DNA from: an uncultured Bacteroidales bacterium | GTDB lineage: Bacteria > Bacteroidota > Bacteroidia > Bacteroidales > WCHB1-69 | Assembly (NCBI GenBank): GCA_900315705.1 | Contig: ONAB01000014.1 | Span: 1 to 64,000, forward strand | Length of the DNA: 64,000 nt | Reading direction: 5' to 3' | Shown: positions 41,048 through 48,800 of the stretch, piece after piece | Layout of the letters: each line of letters starts with the position of its first letter | How positions within the stretch are numbered: the first letter of the stretch is position 1 | Made by a program: the position numbers and the translations under genes | The notes under the pieces: generated by a model | Seen by the model: the letters and a program-made list of their open reading frames with translations, nothing else | Told to the model about the DNA's origin: nothing | Database searches by the model: none

Positions 41048-42736
41048 ATGGATATAGCCACAATACTCTCCGCTATTTTAACCCTTACGGCAGGCATCGG
41101 CATCTTCCTCGTCGCCTGTCAGATGATGAGCACCAACCTCGAATCCGTCTCATCCAACAAACTCAAGAGTCTTTTTTCCAACGCCGCCAAGAGCAAGTTG
41201 CTCGGGGTGGGCATTGGGGCGGTGGGCACGGCGGCCATCCAGAGTTCCGGTGCCACCACGGTGATGGCCATCGGCTTTGTGAACGCCGGCATTATCTCGT
41301 TAGTGCAGGCGGCCACCATCATCTACGGCGCCAACATCGGCACCACCATCACGGCGCAGATCGTGGCCCTGGGTATGTTCGGGGCCGGCAGCGCCCTCAC
41401 CACCGCCATCATCTTCTCCGCCTTCGCCGGCATCGGCGCCTTCATCACCCTTTTCGCCAAAAAGGAGTTCTGGAAAAGAATCGGCGGCATCCTCACTGGC
41501 TTCGGTATGCTCTTTGTAGGCCTTGACCTGATGAGCCAGTCGATGTCGGACTTCGCGGCCCTCGACTCGGTGAAGCTCTTCCTGGCGCGCATCAACAACC
41601 CGGTGCTGCTGGTCCTCATCGGGGCCTTGCTCACCGCCATCATCCAGAGTTCTTCGGTGATGACCTCCATTGCCCTGGCGATGGTCGTCACGCGGCTTAT
41701 CAACATCGACCAAGGCATCTTCCTGACAATGGGGTCCAACATCGGCTCCTGTGTGGTGGCCCTCATCGCCGGTCTCACCTCCGGCCAAAACGCCAAACGC
41801 ACCGCCCTGATACACCTCTTCTTCAACATCAGCGGCGTGGTCATCTTCCTAATTGTCGAGTTCATCCTGTGGCTCGTTTCCGGCCAGAACTTCTCCTACG
41901 GCACGATGTTCACCCGTATGTTCCCGGGCGCCCCGCAAACCCAGCTGGCTATGTTCCACACCTTCTTCAACATCGCCACCGTGCTCATCATCCTGCCGCT
42001 GACACAGCAGCTCGTGAATATGGTCTGCCGCCTAGTTCCCGACAACACCAACGAGTCGGATCCCGACGCACCGCACCTCTACTATCTGGATGACAATATG
42101 CTGACCACCCCTCCGATGGCCATCCAGCAAACCAAACGCGAAATCCTCAATATGGCCGACCTCGCGATGCAGAACTTCAACCTCTCCCTGGACATCATCT
42201 GCACCCTGGACTTCAAGGATTCCAAGAAATTCCAGGTACGCGAAGAAGAGCTCAACTTCCTCAACCAGGCTATCATCGACTTTGTGGTCAAGCTCTCCGA
42301 GAAACCGCAACTCAGCCAGAACGACCATCTATATCTTTCCACGACCTTCCGTTCCGTGCGCGACCTGGAGCGTATCGGCGACTATGCCGAGAACATCGTG
42401 GAGTATGCCGACAGTCTCCGTTTCCTGAACCACAAGTTCTCCAAGGAGGCCATCCAGGAAATCCGGCAGGTGCAGAGCCGCATCAGCGACCTGTACGACA
42501 AGATCATCGTGGCCTACACCGACGAGAGCATCGAGGCCTTGGAGGAGGCCAATGTCATAGAAGATGAAATCGATGACATCACCAAGGCGATGGAAGACAA
42601 CCACATTCATCGTCTGGAGGCCGGCATCTGCGGGGCCGACGTGGGCGCCCAGTACCTCTCGCTTTCGTCCAACGCCGAGCGTGTGGCCGACCACCTCATC
42701 AACGTGGGCAAGACGATACGGAAGATTACAAACTAA
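41048..42736 (+). CDS. Na+/phosphate symporter with C-terminal PhoU-like domain (NptA/YjbB family)
   Basis: 562 aa from the ATG at 41048, which follows the -7 box; longer frames upstream overlap ispH. Two inverted PNaS repeats: G-A-V-G-T-A-A-I-Q-S-S-G-A-T-T-V-M (near 60) and I-G-A-L-L-T-A-I-I-Q-S-S-S-V-M-T-S (near 195), each with the Q-S-S motif that binds sodium and phosphate. About nine membrane segments up to residue ~325, then a PhoU-like helical domain (~345-560) with F-R-S-V-R-D-L-E-R-I-G-D-Y-A-E-N and N-A-E-R-V-A-D-H-L-I-N. Moves phosphate with sodium across the inner membrane; the PhoU part probably regulates it. Confidence 0.93.
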   Translation: MDIATILSAILTLTAGIGIFLVACQMMSTNLESVSSNKLKSLFSNAAKSKLLGVGIGAVGTAAIQSSGATTVMAIGFVNAGIISLVQAATIIYGANIGTTITAQIVALGMFGAGSALTTAIIFSAFAGIGAFITLFAKKEFWKRIGGILTGFGMLFVGLDLMSQSMSDFAALDSVKLFLARINNPVLLVLIGALLTAIIQSSSVMTSIALAMVVTRLINIDQGIFLTMGSNIGSCVVALIAGLTSGQNAKRTALIHLFFNISGVVIFLIVEFILWLVSGQNFSYGTMFTRMFPGAPQTQLAMFHTFFNIATVLIILPLTQQLVNMVCRLVPDNTNESDPDAPHLYYLDDNMLTTPPMAIQQTKREILNMADLAMQNFNLSLDIICTLDFKDSKKFQVREEELNFLNQAIIDFVVKLSEKPQLSQNDHLYLSTTFRSVRDLERIGDYAENIVEYADSLRFLNHKFSKEAIQEIRQVQSRISDLYDKIIVAYTDESIEALEEANVIEDEIDDITKAMEDNHIHRLEAGICGADVGAQYLSLSSNAERVADHLINVGKTIRKITN

Positions 42737-42753
42737 CTGCAATACATATAACA

Positions 42754-42809
42754 GCCCCGCAGGGGCAAGAGCTTGGTAGCCCTCCACAAGGCCATAGGCC
42801 GCCGTGGAG
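42754..42809. other. Compact two-hairpin intergenic element
   Basis: Hairpin 1 is GCCCC-GCA-GGGGC (42754-42766). After AAGAGCTTGGTAGCC a second stem, CTCCAC / GTGGAG (42782-42787 with 42804-42809), encloses GGCC-ATA-GGCC. I have a recollection of similar GC-rich AAGCTTGGTAGCC elements scattered through uncultured Bacteroidota, but have no name for them. It lies in the 110-bp gap before purH and could be a repeat, an RNA element or an attenuator. Confidence 0.55.
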
Positions 42810-42846
42810 AGATTAATGGAGAAATTAATAATAAAACAACAATAAT

Positions 42847-44382
42847 ATGAAAAGAGCGATTATCAGTGTCAGCGACAAGACGGGCATCGTGCCGTTTGCG
42901 GCGGGGCTCGTGGAATTGGGTTACGAAATCATATCCACCGGGGGCACCAAGCGGGCCTTGGACGAAGCCGGGGTGAAGACCATCGGCATCAGCGAGGTGA
43001 CGGGGTTCCCGGAGATTATGGACGGCCGTGTGAAGACCCTGCATCCCAAGGTGCACGGGGGGCTGTTGGCCATCCGCGACAACGAGAAGCACCAGGCCGA
43101 GATGCGCGAGAACGGCATCGAGCCCATCGATATGGTGGTGGTGAACCTCTACCCCTTCAAGCAGACCATCGAGAAGGCGGGCGTCACATACGAAGACGCC
43201 ATCGAGAACATCGACATCGGAGGTCCGACGATGCTGAGGAGCGCCGCCAAGAACCACAAGTTCGTCACCGTGGTGGTGGACAGCGCCGACTACGACACTG
43301 TGCTGGCAGAGCTGAAGGCCCAGGGCGACACCACTTTCGAGACGCGTCGCCGGCTGGCCGCCAAGGTGTTCCGTCACACCGCCTCTTACGACACCTACAT
43401 CTCCACCTATCTCACCGAGCAGGCTGGCGAGCAGGAGCCCGAGAGCATATCGCTCACCTTCACCCGCAAGCAGAGTCTGCGCTACGGCGAAAACCCGCAC
43501 CAGGAGGCCACCTTCTATGCGGGCAAAAAACAGGGCTATTCCATTGCGTGGGCCGAGCAGTTGCACGGCAAAGAACTTTCATACAACAACATACAAGATG
43601 CTGACGCCACTTTGCAGATACTCCGCGAGTTCACGGAGCCGGCGATGGTGGCCGTGAAGCACAAGAACCCCTGCGGCGTAGGCCTGGGTGCCAATGCCCT
43701 GGAAGCCTGGCAGCGTGCCTACGAGGCCGACCCCGTCTCCATCTTCGGTGGCATCGTGGCCTCCAACCGCGAGATTGACCTCGCCACCGCCGAGGCGATG
43801 AAGCCTGTGTTCCTGGAGATCATCCTCGCCCCGAGTTTCACGCCCGAAGCCTTTGAACATCTGGCCACCAAGAAGAACATCCGCCTGATGACCTTCGATC
43901 CTTGCACTGAGGGGGGCGATGACAAGATGTTCATCAGCGTGCGCGGCGGTATGCTGCAGCAGACCATCGACAACAAATCGACGGAAGACTATGAGCTGAA
44001 CGTGGTGACGGATAAAAAGCCCACGGATGCCGAGATGAAGGACCTTTTCTTGGCAATGAAGATATGCAAGCACGTGCGTTCCAACGCCATCACGGTGGCC
44101 AAGGACGGGAAGATTGCCGGCATCGGCGCGGGACAGATGAACCGCGTGGGCGCCGCCCACATCGCCTTTGAGGAGGCCAAGGAAAAGGGCATCACCTCTG
44201 GGCTCTGCTTAGCCAGCGACGCCTTCTTCCCCTTCGACGACGTGGTGAAGATGGCCGCCCAATACGGCGTCACCGCCATCATCCAACCCGGTGGCTCGGT
44301 CCGCGACGAGGACTCCATCAAGGCCTGCAACGAGTTGGGCATCGCGATGGTGTTCACGGGAGTGAGACATTTTAAGCACTGA
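42847..44382 (+). CDS. purH: Bifunctional AICAR formyltransferase / IMP cyclohydrolase
   Basis: 511 aa. IMP cyclohydrolase (MGS-like) domain at residues 1-~190: A-I-I-S-V-S-D-K-T-G-I, I-S-T-G-G-T-K-R-A-L, R-V-K-T-L-H-P-K-V-H-G-G-L. The AICAR transformylase domain follows: R-Y-G-E-N-P-H-Q-E-A, V-K-H-K-N-P-C-G-V, I-F-G-G-I-V-A-S-N-R and S-D-A-F-F-P-F-D-D-V. Performs the last two steps of de novo purine synthesis. Its stop codon is followed 4 bases later by the repeat arm of four-helix-bundle element 2. Confidence 0.98.
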   Translation: MKRAIISVSDKTGIVPFAAGLVELGYEIISTGGTKRALDEAGVKTIGISEVTGFPEIMDGRVKTLHPKVHGGLLAIRDNEKHQAEMRENGIEPIDMVVVNLYPFKQTIEKAGVTYEDAIENIDIGGPTMLRSAAKNHKFVTVVVDSADYDTVLAELKAQGDTTFETRRRLAAKVFRHTASYDTYISTYLTEQAGEQEPESISLTFTRKQSLRYGENPHQEATFYAGKKQGYSIAWAEQLHGKELSYNNIQDADATLQILREFTEPAMVAVKHKNPCGVGLGANALEAWQRAYEADPVSIFGGIVASNREIDLATAEAMKPVFLEIILAPSFTPEAFEHLATKKNIRLMTFDPCTEGGDDKMFISVRGGMLQQTIDNKSTEDYELNVVTDKKPTDAEMKDLFLAMKICKHVRSNAITVAKDGKIAGIGAGQMNRVGAAHIAFEEAKEKGITSGLCLASDAFFPFDDVVKMAAQYGVTAIIQPGGSVRDEDSIKACNELGIAMVFTGVRHFKH

Positions 44383-44386
44383 TTTT

Positions 44387-44452
44387 GGCCATTAGCTATA
44401 AGCCTTTAGCCATTAGCAATTGGCTATTGGTGGTTGGGTATTAGTTGTTGGG
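44387..44452 (+). repeat. Degenerate repeat arm, left side of four-helix-bundle element 2
   Basis: TTAGCCATTAGC / TTGGCTATTGG words. The last 6 codons of the minus-strand four-helix-bundle gene (N-D-S-P-N-N) overlap the arm. The inverse arm is at 44911-44978 and shares TAGCCATTAGC in reverse complement. Confidence 0.75.
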
Positions 44453-44809
44453 AGAGTCATTACGCAGAATTGATATTAATCTGCTTAGTCTTTTTTCTAT
44501 ATACACTAGTTTATCAAGAATATTTGTCAGTTGGTCCTGACTTATGTAATTCAAATTACTCGCAATAATTAATTGTGTTTCTAATTCAAATGCCGAACCG
44601 ACACTAATTTGCAAAAAATGGGAAAAATCTTTTTTCGACTCTCTTGAAGCCCCTTCCGCTATATTAGACGCTATCGATACAGAAGACCTTCTTATTTGGT
44701 CCGACAATGCATAGCGCTCATACGTTGGGAAATCTCTTAATAGACTATAGATATCTGTCACTAAAGATATGGCATCATCCCATACTTGATACTTTCTAAA
44801 ATCCCTCAT
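44441..44809 (-). CDS. Four-helix-bundle (23S rRNA IVS-type) protein, copy 2
   Basis: 122 aa on the minus strand. Clearly related to the protein at 19196: Y-Q-V-W-D-D-A-I-S-L-V, L-L-R-D-F-P-T-Y-E-R-Y, Q-I-R-R-S-S-V-S-I-A-S-N-I-A-E-G, A-F-E-L-E-T-Q-L-I-I-A. AT-rich amid GC-rich genes, flanked by inverted degenerate arms with a different word family from copy 1, and oriented opposite to copy 1 relative to the chromosome. About 100 bp of AT-rich sequence (44810-44910) upstream could hold its promoter. Role unknown. Confidence 0.9.
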   Translation of the reverse strand: MRDFRKYQVWDDAISLVTDIYSLLRDFPTYERYALSDQIRRSSVSIASNIAEGASRESKKDFSHFLQISVGSAFELETQLIIASNLNYISQDQLTNILDKLVYIEKRLSRLISILRNDSPNN

Positions 44810-44910
44810 AAGAAAATAATATTTAATATATTTTTAACTAACGGAAAACAATCTACATTATTATCTGGCAGAAGCAAAAAACTTACACAAAAAAACGACC
44901 AACGCATAAA

Positions 44911-44978
44911 CATCTAATAGCAACCATCTAATGGCTAATGGCAAATAGCTAACAGCTAATGGCTAATGGCAACTAATA
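44911..44978 (+). repeat. Degenerate repeat arm, right side of four-helix-bundle element 2
   Basis: CTAATGGCTAATGGC / AATAGCTAACAGC words, inverse of the arm at 44387-44452. It runs up to the 5' end of ung and contains the ATG at 44966, which is therefore unlikely to be the true ung start. Confidence 0.75.
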
Positions 44979-44989
44979 CCCCCCTAACA

Positions 44990-45661
44990 ATGATTAACCC
45001 TCAAATTGAAGATTCCTGGAAACGTGTCCTGTGGGACCAGTTCCAGGCCCCGTATTTCGCCCAGTTGAAAGCTTTTCTTGTGGAAGAGAAGCGGCAGTAT
45101 CAGGTGTTTCCGCCGGGGCCGTGCATCTTCAACGCCTTCAACAGCACGCCGTTTGACGAGGTGAAGGTGGTGATCATCGGGCAGGACCCCTACCACGACG
45201 TGGGGCAGGCCCACGGACTCTGTTTTTCGGTGCAGGACGGGGTGCCTTTTCCCCGCTCGCTGCAGAACATCTTCAAGGAGTTGCACGATGATGTGGGGTT
45301 CCAGATGCCCCGCAGCGGCAATCTCCAGAAATGGGCGGCTCAGGGCATCCTGTTGCTGAACGCCACGCTGACCGTGCGCGCCCACTGTGCCGGCTCGCAC
45401 CAGGGCCACGGCTGGGAGACCTTCACCGACTGCGCCATCCAACGGCTCTCCGAGCGCCGCGAGGGCATCGTGTTCCTCCTTTGGGGCAACTTCGCCATCA
45501 ACAAACGCGCCCTCATCGACACGAGCAAGCACTATGTACTCACCGCCGCCCACCCCTCGCCCCTTTCCGCCTCCCGGGGCTTCTTCGGCTGCCGACACTT
45601 CTCCAAGACCAACGAACTGCTCACCCGTATGGGCAAAACTCCCATTGACTGGCAACTCTGA
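44990..45661 (+). CDS. ung: Uracil-DNA glycosylase
   Basis: 223 aa from the ATG at 44990 (M-I-N-P-Q-I-E-D-S-W-K); an earlier in-frame ATG at 44966 is inside the repeat arm and adds eight residues unlike the family. Family A UDG: I-I-G-Q-D-P-Y-H-D with catalytic Asp66, L-L-L-N-A-T-L-T-V-R, and A-A-H-P-S-P-L-S-A with the DNA-intercalating loop and catalytic His. Removes uracil from DNA for base-excision repair. Confidence 0.97.
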   Translation: MINPQIEDSWKRVLWDQFQAPYFAQLKAFLVEEKRQYQVFPPGPCIFNAFNSTPFDEVKVVIIGQDPYHDVGQAHGLCFSVQDGVPFPRSLQNIFKELHDDVGFQMPRSGNLQKWAAQGILLLNATLTVRAHCAGSHQGHGWETFTDCAIQRLSERREGIVFLLWGNFAINKRALIDTSKHYVLTAAHPSPLSASRGFFGCRHFSKTNELLTRMGKTPIDWQL

Positions 45662-45757
45662 TTCTGCCCGCCAATCATTTTGTCTTTCAATCATTTAATC
45701 CACATTTTCTTGTTCAATTCTTTTCCAAAATAGCGGAAAAGCGATTGTATTTCGCCC

Positions 45758-45765
45758 TATTTTTG
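45758..45765 (+). promoter_or_regulatory. -7 box of the repeat-rich surface protein gene
   Basis: TATTTTTG about 95 bases before the ATG. It is directly followed by TGTCAGTTTT, which recurs at 45794-45803 (30-bp spacing), possibly a regulator site. Confidence 0.5.
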
Positions 45766-45860
45766 TCAGTTTTAAAATAGGTGTACTCTGTTATGTCAGT
45801 TTTGGGACTTTTCTTACCAAAAAACAATGACAATAGACGTATTACCGCTGACAAAAGAAA

Positions 45861-48800
45861 ATGCTGAAAGAAGAGCAAAAAAGAGTCCGGATACCTTTGC
45901 TGGCGCTCCTTTGGGGCGTGATGCTGCTATGGGCGGCCGGGCCCTGTTTTGCCACAACGACGGTCATCGACACGCTGCTCTGCCAAGGGGCTGTCTTCCA
46001 GCACAACGGCCACCATTATAGCGAGCCTGGCGTCTATTACGACACGTTGGTGGCGGCAGACGGTCAGGTGCACATCGACACTCTCCGGCTGCACGCCCCC
46101 GTCGTCACGGGCGCCACCTTCCTGTGTTTTGATGCCGAAGACTCGCTGTTCGCACCCCTCGTGGCCGACTATTACCACTGGAACACGGGCGACACCACCC
46201 GGGGCATCCGGATCTCAGAGCCCGGCTATTACAGCGTGCGGCTGGCAGACGGAGAGGGCTGCTTTGCCGCCACGCGCGTCACGCAATCATACGACCCCAT
46301 ACGGTCCATCCATCTTCCCGCAATGTGCGCCGGATTCCCGCAGCCCATCACCATCGGGTACGGTGACGGATACAACGTCTCGCTCGGCCGCACCGACGCC
46401 CACATCAGTCGCGCCGACACCATCTTCCTGCCCGACGGCATCGACTGCGGAAACGGATGTTCCTACATCTCATCGGTAACTTTCAGCGGATTCCCCGAAT
46501 ATGACACCATAACCTCGGTTAATGACATCCTCTACGTCAAGCTCTCCATCGAGCACGAGTGGATTGGCGACCTGTGGATACAGCTCACTTGCCCCAATGG
46601 GCAACACACCTCCATCCTGAAAAAATATCCCAATTCCAACGGACAAACCAGTTCGTGCAGCGACTCCATCCCCGCCTCGGAATGGCATTCATACGCAAAC
46701 TACAACTACAAGTTCGGTGTCCCCAACTTCATCAACCACGATCCGATATGTGACGCAAGCGTAAACACCATCGGCGTCTGTCGCGACTACTGCTGGTCGG
46801 AGGCCGACAATCAAGGTTATGTCTATTCCTCTGGCAGTTACGTCTATGCCACCAGCAACCGCACCACCGAAATCAACAATTCCTTAAACAACGGGCACGG
46901 CTGGCAGCAGACCCTGTTCTGCAAACCGACCAATATGGCCAATATGAGCAACGTGTTCCGTCCCGACGGCTCGTTCAGCGACTTGATTGGCTGTCCGGTG
47001 AACGGCGAATGGAAAATCGAGGTGATGGACGGGTGGAGTCAGCACAACGGATATCTTTGCGGGTGGGAACTCGCTTTGGCTGATGGGATGATTTACGATG
47101 GCACGGTCGTGAATGCTTCCAGCACCAGCACCGGAATGCTTCAGATTGACAGCACCACGTTCATCGTCATCCCGCCGGACACCATCCACAGCGACACCAC
47201 CATCACCTACCCGCTCACGTTGATTGACGACAACGGATGCCAATACGACACCCTCTTCCATATCCTCATCCACCCTCTGGCGCAATCCTCCCAATCTTCG
47301 GAAATCTGCCAGGGCGACACCCTGCGTTATCTGGGAGCCTCCTTGACCACTGCCGGCAACTATCCTTTCTACTTCCCCGGCTCCAACGGCTGCGACTCCG
47401 TCGCCTACCTGCGGCTGATGGTCAACCCGTCACCGCGAACCGAGATTTGGGACACGGTCTGCGACATAACCGTCTGGAACGGTATCACCTACAACAGTTC
47501 AGGCAACTACACCCAGTTTTTCCAGACCGCCCACGGTTGCGACAGCATCGTCACCCTGCACCTTATCGTCAACCATTCCATCCACACGGAATGGCAAGAT
47601 ACCGTTTGCGACAGTTTGCGATGGAACGACTCGCTCTACATCACTTCCGGCACCTACACCCAGCATTTACAGACCACACACGGCTGCGACAGCACCGTCA
47701 CGCTCAACCTCACGGTTAACCACTCCGCCCATACGGAATGGAGCCAGACCGTTTGCGACAGCTTGCGATGGAACGATCTGTTGTACACCACCTCCGGCGA
47801 CCACACCCAGCATCTGTTCACCACGCACGGCTGCGACAGCACCGTAGTGTTGCACCTCACCGTCAATCGATCAGTCGCCACGGGATGGCACGACACCGTA
47901 TGCGACAGTCTGCGATGGAACGACTCGCTCTACACCTCCTCAGGTCTATACACCCAGCATCTGCAGACCATCCACGGCTGCGACAGCACAGTAACACTGC
48001 TGCTCACGGTCAACCCTTCTGCGCACACGGAATGGAGCCAGACCGTTTGCGACAGCTTGCGATGGAACGATGTGTTGTACACCACTTCCGGTGACCATAT
48101 CCAACGTCTCCGCACCGCTCACGACTGCGACAGCATTGTCACGCTGCACCTTACTGTAAACCGATCCGCACACACGGAGTGGAGCCGGACCGTGTGCGAC
48201 AGCTTGCGGTGGAACGACTCGCTTTACACCACTTCCGGCGACCACATCCAGCATTTCCAGACCTCTCTCGGCTGCGACAGTACGGTGACCTTGCACCTCA
48301 CCGTCAACCGCTCCGCCCAGACCGAGTGGAGCCACACCGCGTGCGACAGCCTGCGATGGAATGGCGTGCTGTACACCACCAGTGGCGACCACACCCAGCA
48401 TTTGCTGACCGAGCACGGCTGCGACAGCACCGTCACACTGCATCTCACAGTGAACCACTCCGCCTCCAGCGAGTGGAGCCAGACTGTGTGCGACAGTCTG
48501 CGGTGGAACGGTGTTTTGTACACCACATCGGGAAATCATATCCAACACCTGCAGACCGCCACCAACTGCGACAGTATGGTGACCCTGCACCTCACCGTCC
48601 ATCATTCTGCCCACACGGAGTGGAGCCAGACTATTTGCGACAGTTTACGGTGGAATGACGTGTTATACACCACCAGCGGAGACCACACCCAGCATTTCCA
48701 GACCGCACACGGCTGCGACAGTGCGGTGACACTGCATCTTACCGTCCATCATTCGGTGGCACAGGAACGCTCGGCCACGGCGTGCGACAGTCTGCGGTGG

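Noticed and set aside
44966-44989. Upstream ATG as the ung start
   Set aside because: The eight extra residues come from the repeat arm, and family proteins begin near M-I-N-P-Q-I-E.
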